Source: Candidatus Parcubacteria bacterium (GTDB taxonomy: Bacteria > Patescibacteriota > Patescibacteriia > UBA1558 > GWA2-36-10). From it: 21,825 nt of DNA. A model generated the notes under the pieces. The model was not told the origin of the DNA, did not search any database, and saw nothing but the letters and a program-made list of their open reading frames with translations. The stretch is from contig DAOVVF010000002.1 of NCBI GenBank assembly GCA_030632225.1, positions 1-21,825 on the forward strand. The letters are read 5' to 3'. The number at the start of each line of letters is the position of its first letter. Position 1 is the stretch's first letter. Shown here one piece after another: positions 7,591-15,124 of this stretch. The translations under genes were made by a program, and so were the position numbers.

Positions 7591-8517
7591 TTAGTAAAAG
7601 CTTCCAGTTAGTGGCACTATTCCAGTTCCTTGTGATCCAGTACTATATCCAGTAGTAGCGGTATTCGTACCTGATCCTAAATTTTGTGGCTGATTAAACC
7701 ACCCAGATTGTGCAGCCACTCCAGCTACATCTGAAATACCCCTACTTATTGCTTGTTGTTGTCCTAATATACCAGATGCCCTTGCTGCCCCCCCTGCTTG
7801 TTGCAGCTGACCTATATTTGCAGCTGTTTGTGCTCCAAATTGCCCTAAATTAGTAGCTGCTGTCTGTCCTGTTCCTGAAAGAGCAGCAAGTCTGTTTAAT
7901 TGATTCTGATAATCTGTTTGTGCTCTACCAAAAGCTTGTGTCTGTAAAGCTGTTCTTACATTACCACCGCCTAAACCACCTATTGCTGCTGTATTTCTAA
8001 GTAAGGATCTTTCTTGTTGATCTCTCAAGAATTGTTGGCCAGGACTGTCTGCAAAACGAGCAAAAGCGGCTTGTTGTTGTTCTGCTGCACTATCAGTTGT
8101 AGCTGTAAATGTAGGTAAAGCGCCTAGTTCTGCTTGTATTCCGGCAATATCTTCTGTGGTTTTTGCCCTCATCTTCGCCGCTACAGCTTGCGCCAACATT
8201 CCGCCTTGAAAAGGTCGTGTTGTTTCTTGTCTTGCTTGGGCTGTGCGTAATTGTTCCTGTAGGTCCTCCCTTTGTTGTGCGTATGGATCTGTCGCACCTA
8301 AACCTAAACCCAGAAGAGCTTGTTGTTCCGCAAGAGCACCTACTCCAGCTGCCCTAAAAGGCGCCATTTGTTGTTGTGTTATATCAAATTGTCTACGCTG
8401 TTCATCTATAGCTGATCTTGATGCTGCTTCTTGAGCACCAGCGGCACTTTTTGCTGCCTTTTTTTGCATATATCCAGATACTACTCCACCTGCTACTACT
8501 GCTGCTACTGCTCCCAT
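7591..8517 (-). CDS. Gln/Ala-rich DNA transfer (ejection) protein, P22 gp7 type
   Basis: This 308-aa protein begins with a glycine/alanine hydrophobic stretch (GAVAAVVAGGVVSGYMQKKA). It continues with the pattern QQMAPFRAAGVGALAEQQAL typical of phage DNA-transfer proteins. It is very rich in Gln (43 of 308 residues by my count), Ala and Gly, with low-complexity Q pairs and triplets, and ends in a Gly/Thr/Ser-rich tail. In P22, gp7 is ejected with the DNA; the same role is inferred. The ATG overlaps the stop of the GNAT-like gene (TAATG), with aaggag a few bases before it. The Gln codons I read here are mostly CAA, the codon served by the tRNA-Gln(UUG) in this window. Confidence 0.7.
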   Translation of the reverse strand: MGAVAAVVAGGVVSGYMQKKAAKSAAGAQEAASRSAIDEQRRQFDITQQQMAPFRAAGVGALAEQQALLGLGLGATDPYAQQREDLQEQLRTAQARQETTRPFQGGMLAQAVAAKMRAKTTEDIAGIQAELGALPTFTATTDSAAEQQQAAFARFADSPGQQFLRDQQERSLLRNTAAIGGLGGGNVRTALQTQAFGRAQTDYQNQLNRLAALSGTGQTAATNLGQFGAQTAANIGQLQQAGGAARASGILGQQQAISRGISDVAGVAAQSGWFNQPQNLGSGTNTATTGYSTGSQGTGIVPLTGSFY

Positions 8518-8972
8518 TATAAAATCTCCTTAATATAAGCGTTTTCTTTATGTGTATATCCTTTTTTGTTAAGACATTTTTCACTATTAAAATGAATAGG
8601 AATTGTCATCATAAAGCTGTTAATTTTCATTGTTTTCATTACTTTCTCCATTTTATCTAACATCTTCAAAAAAATTTTACCTTTTTCATATTTACTTAAT
8701 GAATAAAGAGGATTACAAGCAATTTCTATAGCTTGAATATATTTACTATCTACAATAGAGGGTGTTTTAATAAAGCCACATACACCTTTTATTTTTTCCT
8801 TATCTTTATATACGAACATTCTTGCATCGTCATAATCCATAAATTTAATTAAGGAATCTTGTATATCTACTGTATTTGGTTGTTCTTTACATGAAATTGC
8901 GTCTTTTTCATATGCCTCACAAAGTAAGTCAGCTGATTCTACAACATCATTTATTGTCAGTTCTACTACCAA
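8517..8972 (-). CDS. GNAT-fold-like protein, P22 gp14 / T7 gp13 position
   Basis: This 151-aa protein has a GNAT-like pattern. A strand pair runs through MFVYKDKEKIKGVCGFI, a core strand is followed by YIQAIEIACNPLYS, then comes a helix with KMLDKMEKVMKTMKI and a closing segment CLNKKGYTHKENAYIKEI. Small acetyltransferase-like proteins occur just before the ejection genes in podoviruses (T7 gp13 is of this type), where they act in virion assembly. The clear acetyl-CoA loop (Q/RxxGxG/A) is not visible, so enzymatic activity is doubtful. The start is TTG at 8970-8972 with an aagggg ribosome site upstream. The first internal in-frame ATG is far inside the gene. Confidence 0.6.
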   Translation of the reverse strand: MVVELTINDVVESADLLCEAYEKDAISCKEQPNTVDIQDSLIKFMDYDDARMFVYKDKEKIKGVCGFIKTPSIVDSKYIQAIEIACNPLYSLSKYEKGKIFLKMLDKMEKVMKTMKINSFMMTIPIHFNSEKCLNKKGYTHKENAYIKEIL

Positions 8973-8987
8973 AATTTATCCCCTTAT

Positions 8988-9395
8988 TTATTTTAATGTT
9001 ACGACTATCCAACCCCTATTATACGAAGTAGTACTATAATCAGCATGATCAAACTTACCACCAGTTAATCTAACTATATTTATATTAGTACTATCTGTAG
9101 TTCCTACATACCCCTGTGGAGTTGCATTTACTGCACTAACTCCGGTATTTATACTATCCTTTGCTGTATCTGCATCATTGCGTATAAATACTTTAGCAGA
9201 GATAATATCGCCATATGTTACCCCATGTGGGACATCTACATTAGTAGTTGTTGACATATTCCAGTCACTTATCTCCAAAACTACTTTTTTATTTACCTCA
9301 GCAGAATTTAACTCAAGGTACTCAATCATCCTACGGGTTGGGGTACCTAACTTCTCAACTATTGGTTCATTTCTTCTTGGTGCTATTAAAGTCAT
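8988..9395 (-). CDS. Short needle-position protein carrying a fibre-tip domain
   Basis: This 135-aa protein lies where P22 has its tail needle (gp26), between gp10 and gp14. The N-terminus (PRRNEPIVEKLGTPTRRMIE then YLE) resembles the short virion-docking segments seen on small phage adaptor/needle proteins. Residues about 38-135 are homologous to the C-terminal domain of fibre 2. They share ISDWNMSTT, PHGVTYGDI, NINIVRLTGGKFDHADY and SYNRGWIVV. There is no long coiled coil, so it is not a gp26-like needle. It may be a short plug, knob or receptor-binding cap. The ATG overlaps the gp10 stop (TAATG). Confidence 0.6.
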   Translation of the reverse strand: MTLIAPRRNEPIVEKLGTPTRRMIEYLELNSAEVNKKVVLEISDWNMSTTTNVDVPHGVTYGDIISAKVFIRNDADTAKDSINTGVSAVNATPQGYVGTTDSTNINIVRLTGGKFDHADYSTTSYNRGWIVVTLK

Positions 9396-10063
9396 TAATT
9401 GTATCCCTCTTCTAGAGTACCTTCCATTTTAAGTATATTAGCTTTTACTGGGTCTGTATTAATAAACCTAACTACTCTATTAAAAGGAACCCTACCTAAT
9501 CTTCTCCATACTACACGTTTATTATATTCACCTATTTTACCAAATGCTCTAGCTCTATCAGCAGTGAATGTTCTACCACCATCATCGGAATATGACATTC
9601 TTATTTGTGGATCTGATCCTTGTCCTAAAGATAGTCCTGTACCTGTCTCCATAAATAGTTCATTTTCTGCCCAATATTGTGAATTGCCTTTTATCATATA
9701 TGGTTGTGAAGTTCTTTCTTGGTGAAGAGGCTCACCATACTCAGTATAAACATCATCAAGATACCCAATACGACCATCCTCAGTATCAGTACAAAGAATT
9801 TTACCGTGTGCTTGAACTACTGCGCTAACTCTCCACTTATTATCAGTAATACCTGATTGCATTTGAAACCACCTTTTAGATGTTCCGTTATAACAAAAAG
9901 TAATATCATTAATGGTATCTGACTCAAATGTAAATGCAACTATAAATTGCCCATTAGTAGTAAAAGTATAAGAAAAAGAATTAGATATCTCATCATCTGT
10001 AAACTTCTGAATAGCGTAGTCTATAGCATCTGTAGATATTTTAACTGCTTGTTGCCTACCTAC
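9395..10063 (-). CDS. gp10-like tail protein, C-terminal part downstream of two in-frame stops
   Basis: This is the same frame as 10085-10831, continuing after a TGA at 10064-10066. The frame is open throughout, starting VGRQQAVKISTDAIDYAIQK, and matches the P22 gp10 segment around SGQASPIATASIE. Further down, FCYNGTSKRWFQMQSG and NKRVVWRRLGRVPFNRVVRF match the P22 gp10 motifs QWCVLKTG and KRVLWKRVGRI. The first ATG is at 9860-9862, which would give a 155-aa product starting in the middle of the conserved domain. That product is therefore unlikely to be a natural independent protein. gp10 forms a hexameric tail ring below gp4. The last codon overlaps the ATG of the next gene. Confidence 0.7.
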   Translation of the reverse strand, partial: VGRQQAVKISTDAIDYAIQKFTDDEISNSFSYTFTTNGQFIVAFTFESDTINDITFCYNGTSKRWFQMQSGITDNKWRVSAVVQAHGKILCTDTEDGRIGYLDDVYTEYGEPLHQERTSQPYMIKGNSQYWAENELFMETGTGLSLGQGSDPQIRMSYSDDGGRTFTADRARAFGKIGEYNKRVVWRRLGRVPFNRVVRFINTDPVKANILKMEGTLEEGYN

Positions 10064-10084
10064 TCATATCAAAAAAGCAGACTT

Positions 10085-10831
10085 TTAATTTACACCCCCC
10101 CCGACAAATATAAATTTATTGTCAAATTCAACTATTGAGAATTTAGCGTAACATCCTTTTTGAATATTGGCCCCTGGTATACGTTGAAAAGGGAAACCAG
10201 CACCACCTATATTCTGGAATACTTCTATTGTCTCTTCGCCTAGTATAAATAATTCATTGTGGTTAACATGGGCGGCGATAATTCTATCTGGATTAATCTC
10301 TGCTGTACCAAAATCAAGCGCATCGAAAGTAAGTGGATCATTAAGCGCTGAATTAAAAAATACATCCCCAGCTGAAGCAGTGTAAACATAAAATCCATCC
10401 TTAAATACAACTGTATCAGAAATTATATAGTCAGGATCAGTTACCTCTGTTACAATTGATGTACTGCTATCAAATTGATATGCAGAACCTCCCGGAACAA
10501 CTATAGCTAATTTAATTCCATTACTCGCCATTGATACACTACCTGTGCCAGCTATAAAACCAAGAATTGTATAAGCCCCAGCTGAATCAAAAGAGTATAG
10601 AGTAGTTCCATTAACAACATAAGGAATACCCCCCATTACTATTGCACCTCTATTTGAATTATCTCCAGTAGTTCCAAAGTGAACTAATGCTTGTGGTTGT
10701 ATTAAACCATTTTGACTTAATGCTTCACCTTCTGCTATCTGGGGAATCCAATTTATTAGATTCTGATGAGATAGTGGAATAGATGAATTTTCGTAGAATC
10801 CGCCAAATATGTTGAGTTGTACTGGTGGCAT
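10085..10831 (-). CDS. gp10-like tail (DNA stabilisation) protein, N-terminal part ending at a premature TAA
   Basis: This frame covers 248 codons, with ATG at 10829-10831 and an aaagga ribosome site. It has repeated beta-propeller-like strands (GAIVMGGIPYVVNGTTLYSF, GSVSMASNGIKLAIVV) and the typical gp10 section FILGEETIEVFQNIG. The stop TAA at 10085-10087 directly follows a run of eight G (FVGGGVN). Read through this stop and the TGA at 10064-10066, the frame continues into 9395-10063 without any shift. That gives 478 codons before the terminal stop, including the two internal stops. P22 gp10 has about 472 residues. The two parts are therefore one gene broken by two nonsense codons, or by sequencing errors. 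Confidence 0.7.
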   Translation of the reverse strand: MPPVQLNIFGGFYENSSIPLSHQNLINWIPQIAEGEALSQNGLIQPQALVHFGTTGDNSNRGAIVMGGIPYVVNGTTLYSFDSAGAYTILGFIAGTGSVSMASNGIKLAIVVPGGSAYQFDSSTSIVTEVTDPDYIISDTVVFKDGFYVYTASAGDVFFNSALNDPLTFDALDFGTAEINPDRIIAAHVNHNELFILGEETIEVFQNIGGAGFPFQRIPGANIQKGCYAKFSIVEFDNKFIFVGGGVN

Positions 10832-10859
10832 ACTTATTCCTTTTTATTAATTTCCGCTA

Positions 10860-11438
10860 TTATTTTGCTATCTGAGATCGGCTTCCATAAACATCAATCT
10901 GATAATGAATTCCTACTTGGATTAATGCTGCATCGTGATTAGTGTAAGTATCTTCTCCATCAGAAGGATCACGAAATAATCTGAAAATAACTGCCGAGTT
11001 AACTATCATCCCTGTTCCATCAATGGCTGCAAAAGGAGCTAATTGATGATCCCATGCAGTTCCACTTGCGGCATCAACAATATCTATTATTGTAGGATTT
11101 GCGAATGTTCCATTAACGGTCTGCCATGAATATTCTAACTGCCATTTTACATTCCCCGCATCTGCCGTTGTTGGCATCCAGTGAACATGGAAGTAGATAT
11201 CAGAGCCCTCTAAATATCCGTGTAAAATCTCTGCTGATCCATGTATTGATTCTGTAGTAGCGTTACCATCGAACCCAAGACCTTCAATACCACCAGCCCC
11301 CAAGATACCTATTGCATCAGGAGCAGTAGCACCTAATCGTAATGCTGAAGCTGGCATATTAATGTCATTCCAAAGAACTCTGCCAAATATCTTTGAACGG
11401 TCTACTCCATCTATGACTTCTATTATTCCGTTACTCAT
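10860..11438 (-). CDS. Beta-rich virion protein of unknown role
   Basis: This 192-aa protein starts at ATG 11436-11438, which overlaps the stop of the upstream gene (ATGAGTAA). A GTG 18 bases upstream is a weaker alternative. It has the features GATAPDAIGI, ESIHGSAEILHGYLEGSDIY, FHVHWMPT and VKWQLEYSW. I associate this pattern with small beta-sandwich phage proteins found near tail/head-decoration genes in environmental phages, function unassigned. There is no signal peptide or TM. It closes the six-gene insert between gp4 and gp10, so it is probably on the virion surface with its neighbours. Both the fold and role are inferred. Confidence 0.55.
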   Translation of the reverse strand: MSNGIIEVIDGVDRSKIFGRVLWNDINMPASALRLGATAPDAIGILGAGGIEGLGFDGNATTESIHGSAEILHGYLEGSDIYFHVHWMPTTADAGNVKWQLEYSWQTVNGTFANPTIIDIVDAASGTAWDHQLAPFAAIDGTGMIVNSAVIFRLFRDPSDGEDTYTNHDAALIQVGIHYQIDVYGSRSQIAK

Positions 11439-12864
11439 CTTCGTAAAACCCACCAAAACTACCGCTTGCGAATGCGCCTGCCTGTTGTGCCCACGCGGAT
11501 ATTTTTATTGTTGACCCACCTGGGACTTTAATAGGGGGATCTAAGTCTCTATCAAAATTACCTTCGGCAAGAAAAGCAGTGTCTTTGAAAATAAAAACAG
11601 GATCATCACCGTTATATAAGATGCCATTCCAATCAGTACTTCTAAGTCTAACGGCTGTCGGTTTATTCCCTGTAACTGAGCAGTGCCATTCATTGATAAA
11701 GTATGTTTTTCCTGTTGGTATTCTAATAGCTACCGTCAAGTCTTTATTTCCCCCAGTAATTATCCTATTATAAACCGTTGAAGAATCTCCTAACTTATAT
11801 ATATCAATATTTCCTACAGCAACACCGTTAGAGCCTATAGAAGTAGTAAACATGTGATTAATGAAAGCGATATCTGTTGCAGTTGTATTAACTGGGGTAG
11901 TACCATCCATTGTTATATCTTCAGTTGCTTCTTGGCCATCACTTGCTTGAATATATTGAATCCTAATTGTTATTACACCTGTTCCCGCAACACCATCTTC
12001 GACGCTGGTACTTACTACAGTCATTTGTTCACCTGCTACAGCGGGGTGAGGAATTACTGTTGCCACTCCTTCCCATATATCTTCACCTATACCACCTACA
12101 GGAAGTTGAATAGAATCTCTTTCACCAAACCCCGGTAAAACTACATGACTTTCTAAATTTCCTGCTGCTATTTCATGTTTATAGTCAACTACACTAACTC
12201 TCGGTCTGACACCCCCAGCAAGTTGATAACCATATTCTGCTCCATCTGTGCCTAGCCAACCAGTATGTGGATTTCCAAGTAAAGAATTAGTACCTGATTT
12301 AGTTCTTAAAACACAGTCCATCGTTCCAGGAGAACTGAATTGAGTTACAGCTATAGTTATGTTATCTCCACCATCGAAGCCTCTATGATTAAAACCTAGA
12401 TAAAAATTTTGTGCGGTAGTTAAGTAACCTTGATTAGCGGCTGTCTGGTCTACATCTCCGCCCCATAGTATAGTTCCATCTGAACTGGTTATAGTAATAG
12501 TCTTAGCTTCTGCTGTACTAAAATTAAGTTCTACTGAATCAAATTCATAATCATTTGTTATAGCTGTAGTTTCACTAAATGCCGCGGCATTAAGATCATA
12601 CGCTATCTCGGTAATAGGCGTTGAAATAGCCATAACAAGTTGTGAGACTGTTTCTTCTAGTGCTAAGTTGACAGGAGTACCATCTGTATCAGTAGGTAGG
12701 ACATAGACTGCTCCACCTGTTGTCTTTTGATTCCACTCCGTACCAGCCCACTCAAAAACATCCTTAGTATCTGATTCAATTATTAGTTGTCCAGCAAAAG
12801 CACCATCTGGCTTAGTATCTGTAGATAATACTACTTTTGCGTATACATCTGAGCCTTGTCCCAT
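11431..12864 (-). CDS. Large virion structural protein with shared N-terminal anchor domain
   Basis: This 477-aa protein has an N-terminal module at about 5-52 (GSDVYAKVVLST, KPDGAFAGQLIIESDTKDVF, W-GT-W, TGG) that also begins the 167-aa gene at 14161-14664. The rest is beta-rich and low in charge, with sections TITITSSDGTILWGG, PGFGERDSIQLPVGG and IPTGKTYFINEWHCSVTG. It ends in an acidic tail, FYEDE. No enzyme motif is visible. The ATG has aaggag 5 bases before it. The location next to the spike-base gene suggests a spike fibre or capsid/tail decoration, with the N-terminal module as the attachment part. That role is inferred from the shared module and position. Confidence 0.6.
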   Translation of the reverse strand: MGQGSDVYAKVVLSTDTKPDGAFAGQLIIESDTKDVFEWAGTEWNQKTTGGAVYVLPTDTDGTPVNLALEETVSQLVMAISTPITEIAYDLNAAAFSETTAITNDYEFDSVELNFSTAEAKTITITSSDGTILWGGDVDQTAANQGYLTTAQNFYLGFNHRGFDGGDNITIAVTQFSSPGTMDCVLRTKSGTNSLLGNPHTGWLGTDGAEYGYQLAGGVRPRVSVVDYKHEIAAGNLESHVVLPGFGERDSIQLPVGGIGEDIWEGVATVIPHPAVAGEQMTVVSTSVEDGVAGTGVITIRIQYIQASDGQEATEDITMDGTTPVNTTATDIAFINHMFTTSIGSNGVAVGNIDIYKLGDSSTVYNRIITGGNKDLTVAIRIPTGKTYFINEWHCSVTGNKPTAVRLRSTDWNGILYNGDDPVFIFKDTAFLAEGNFDRDLDPPIKVPGGSTIKISAWAQQAGAFASGSFGGFYEDE

Positions 12865-12873
12865 ACTATCTCC

Positions 12874-13110
12874 TTAATATATTCCTACTATATTAGTGGC
12901 TGCTGTTCCTGTACTGTAAATCTTTCTAATTCTACAACCAGGATCAAATACACCTACAGGTACGGCGGCAAATGTTATAGTATCTCCATTAGCTAAATCT
13001 ACTTTGATCGCACCAGTACCACCAACATATAATCTCTTTGCTAAAATACCTAACTCTTCTGAATCACTGGGTGTAACTGCAACTGCATTATCTCCACCAA
13101 ATATAGCCAT
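12874..13110 (-). CDS. Spike base protein, Rcc01079-like
   Basis: This 78-aa protein has the pattern AVAVTPSDSEELGILAKRLY, VGGTGAIKVDLANGDTITFA, VPVGVF and a final TGTAATNIVGIY. It matches the small protein family that I know as the head-spike base of the Rhodobacter capsulatus gene transfer agent (Rcc01079), also present in many phages. In the GTA it sits on the capsid and holds the spike fibre that binds host polysaccharide. The neighbouring LamG-like and large beta-rich proteins could be the fibre partners. An agagg ribosome site is 5-6 bases before the ATG. The family call is from memory of the conserved TPSDS, YVGG and TNI positions. Confidence 0.7.
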   Translation of the reverse strand: MAIFGGDNAVAVTPSDSEELGILAKRLYVGGTGAIKVDLANGDTITFAAVPVGVFDPGCRIRKIYSTGTAATNIVGIY

Positions 13111-13133
13111 ATTAACCTCTAATTATTATTATT

Positions 13134-13805
13134 TTAAAAATGTCCCCCACCAAAAAAGAAAGGGAATCCTGATACTTCAGCAAATATATCAAGTCCTGCT
13201 CCCCCATTGTAAATAGTCGAGAAAAAAGCATCTGATTTAATGCTATCGTAAATAAGTAGCTGCTGCATATTGTCTTTAAAGTAAAAGGAGAACCCTGCAA
13301 TATTGCCTATCTCTTTTACACCCGAAACAAAACCTGGATCAGCATAGGCAGGAGTTCCCCCTGAGATTCCTTGTAAGTAGAATTTAGCCGTAATGCCATC
13401 ATAAGAGCACCCAATCCATGTTGTTGTATCATCGGCTACCATAGTGGTACTATCTATTTGACTTGTTCCACTCTTTCCAAGCGTCACCACTCCTGAAGAT
13501 TGTATAGAAAAGAACATTGTTGTAAGAGCGCCAGCCAATACCACTGCTGGACCTGCGGTAGCCGGTTTCTTCACAATGCAAGATAAACTAAATGGTACAT
13601 CTAAATTGTTTAACGCAGCATAGTTAATTACCGAAATGTCGTCTATCCCATCAAAGACACCCCATTGAGGATAAACAGGACCGGGGGAAGTATAAGTTAT
13701 CCCGGTAGGGACACCATGATAGTCATTACCGGAGGAATCATCCGCATTCCCGTTTAGATTATAGGCTGCGAGAAGGTTTTCTAATGGTTCATCGGCTGCT
13801 GCCAT
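13134..13805 (-). CDS. LamG/concanavalin-like lectin protein of the virion surface
   Basis: This 223-aa protein has the layout of a Laminin_G_3-type beta-sandwich. It has an opening LLAAYNLNGNADDSSGNDYH, a GVFDGIDD strand, a central FSLSCIVKKP strand, a TWIGCSYDGITAKFYLQG section and a closing DNMQQLLIYDSIKSD. These positions are typical of phage and bacterial LamG domains that bind glycans. There is no signal peptide; the protein probably acts on the outside of the particle. The start overlaps the stop of the upstream gene (TAATG). It neighbours the spike-base gene and may be the adhesive part of a head spike. The C-terminus is Phe/Gly-rich. Confidence 0.7.
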   Translation of the reverse strand: MAAADEPLENLLAAYNLNGNADDSSGNDYHGVPTGITYTSPGPVYPQWGVFDGIDDISVINYAALNNLDVPFSLSCIVKKPATAGPAVVLAGALTTMFFSIQSSGVVTLGKSGTSQIDSTTMVADDTTTWIGCSYDGITAKFYLQGISGGTPAYADPGFVSGVKEIGNIAGFSFYFKDNMQQLLIYDSIKSDAFFSTIYNGGAGLDIFAEVSGFPFFFGGGHF

Positions 13806-14158
13806 TAGTTACTCCATACCTTTTCTAAATAGCATTCGGTAGTAGGGACACCATCCTCAACCTGCCCACAATAATGGATCGCAAGATAAGCCCCTTGCCC
13901 AATCTTACTTAAATTATTCTTCACGATAGTTTCTAGATTATTCAAAACTATCAAGACATCATCTTTTGAGTGACATTTAATGGACGCTACAAGTATAGGC
14001 TTCTCACATATCCCACCACCAACGGATTGAGTTATATTACGCAAACGGTATTCTCTGTTTAGTACCCTAATATCCCTAGTATCAGGAAGAAATATACTCA
14101 GATCAGCCCGTAGCGTATTGCTGCTAGTGGGGATATAAACCTCTATTGCATTAACCAT
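13805..14158 (-). CDS. Conserved-looking 117-aa protein, unknown
   Basis: I do not recognise this protein. It begins with a beta-like segment (NAIEVYIPTSSN, ADLSIFLPDTRD), has an Arg-rich stretch (LNREYRLRN), a central VASIKCHSKDD, a helix DVLIVLNNLETIVKNNLSKI and a final strand ECYLEKVWSN. It has four Cys residues. The gene sits 2 bases after the 167-aa gene and overlaps the LamG gene by one base, which makes it part of the same surface module. It might be an adaptor or chaperone for the LamG protein. That is a guess from position. Confidence 0.5.
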   Translation of the reverse strand: MVNAIEVYIPTSSNTLRADLSIFLPDTRDIRVLNREYRLRNITQSVGGGICEKPILVASIKCHSKDDVLIVLNNLETIVKNNLSKIGQGAYLAIHYCGQVEDGVPTTECYLEKVWSN

Positions 14159-14160
14159 AG

Positions 14161-14664
14161 TTATACTGTTGTATAGTAAATTGCGTAGCTAATAGCTTCC
14201 GCTACACTGTTATTTAAAACTACGTCCTCACCTAAAGCACCTTCTATGTAATTATCAGATAAAGGCATTATCCAATGAGTACCGCCTACTATAGCGTTAC
14301 GCATCTTAACTGTCTTTTGAGTAGAACCAATCTTAATTATAATATCGCCTGTTAAAGTAGCATCAGCAGATATAGATATACCATAAACCCTTACTTTATC
14401 CCCAGCCACTACTGTAACCACCGTTGTATCACCAGAGTCAGCTTTATCACCAACTGCTGTAGATAAAGACGCTCCTATAGTAAGTTGTGAACCCCCTGTA
14501 GATTCTAGTTGCCAAAAGGTTCCTGTCCACTCAAAAACATCACCTGTATCTATTTCTTTAGCTAATTGTCCAACAAAAGCATTTTCAGGCTTATTAGCTG
14601 TAGATAATTCTGCCCATATATACGTATTAGAGCCTATCTTTGGAGAGTTATTTATACCGCCCAT
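14161..14664 (-). CDS. Small virion protein with the shared N-terminal anchor domain
   Basis: This 167-aa protein has residues about 11-58 (GSNTYIWAELST, KPENAFVGQLAKEIDTGDVF, W-GT-W, STGG) homologous to the start of the 477-aa protein. The remainder is a compact beta domain with KVRVYGISISADATLTGDII and IIKIGSTQKTVKMRNAI, a pattern common in small phage head or tail decoration proteins. The ATG has a short aagg ribosome site. It directly follows gp4 and opens the six-gene insert. A structural role on the virion is likely; the exact site is unknown. Confidence 0.55.
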   Translation of the reverse strand: MGGINNSPKIGSNTYIWAELSTANKPENAFVGQLAKEIDTGDVFEWTGTFWQLESTGGSQLTIGASLSTAVGDKADSGDTTVVTVVAGDKVRVYGISISADATLTGDIIIKIGSTQKTVKMRNAIVGGTHWIMPLSDNYIEGALGEDVVLNNSVAEAISYAIYYTTV

Positions 14665-14679
14665 ATATATACCTTATTA

Positions 14680-15120
14680 TTAAAAGTTTCTTTTTCCTTT
14701 TTCAGGAAAAAATGTAGTATCAAGCCAGTTATCATCGCAGTAGTCATTACCTGATCCACGTGGTAATGTGCTTGGATAATCAACATCACCTATAAATACG
14801 ATAGCCCTAACCATATTGCCAAAACTTAATTTAGCAGCAGCGCCTAAAGCTGCGGAAACAGGTCTAGAATATTCTGGTGCTAATATAATAGCGAAAGCAT
14901 CAATTACAGCTAAATTAGCTAATCTTGGTATTCTAACTTCATCTGTAAGATTAGCAATAGGAGAGAATCCAAGACCATAACCAGAGTCATTCCAATTTGA
15001 TAACATATCATTTAAAAGATCAAGACCATCTGCCATTTCATCAGCTTCAATTGCTGTTTCAGATGCCCTAATACCTAGTCTAGTCAAGGCACGTGTGATA
15101 ATTTTTGCTGCTGTAGCCAT
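14680..15120 (-). CDS. gp4-like tail accessory / head completion protein
   Basis: This 146-aa, mainly helical protein has the conserved start TAAKIITRALTRLGIRASET and ADEMADGLDLLNDMLSNWND of the P22 gp4 family (about 166 aa in P22). A middle section LANLAVIDAFAIILAPEYSR and a C-terminal YPSTLPRGSGND typical of gp4 homologues follow. gp4 docks to the portal after packaging and closes the head. No lysozyme-like residues can be assigned. The start ATG is 4 bases after the upstream stop, with ggaga inside the end of that gene. Confidence 0.8.
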   Translation of the reverse strand: MATAAKIITRALTRLGIRASETAIEADEMADGLDLLNDMLSNWNDSGYGLGFSPIANLTDEVRIPRLANLAVIDAFAIILAPEYSRPVSAALGAAAKLSFGNMVRAIVFIGDVDYPSTLPRGSGNDYCDDNWLDTTFFPEKGKRNF

Positions 15121-15124
15121 TATA

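Noticed and set aside
10064..10110. Programmed -1 frameshift on the G8 run as explanation for gp10
   Set aside because: The parts before and after lie in the same frame, so a single -1 shift leads to a stop (TAG) and a second opposite shift would be needed. Kept only as an alternative in the finding.
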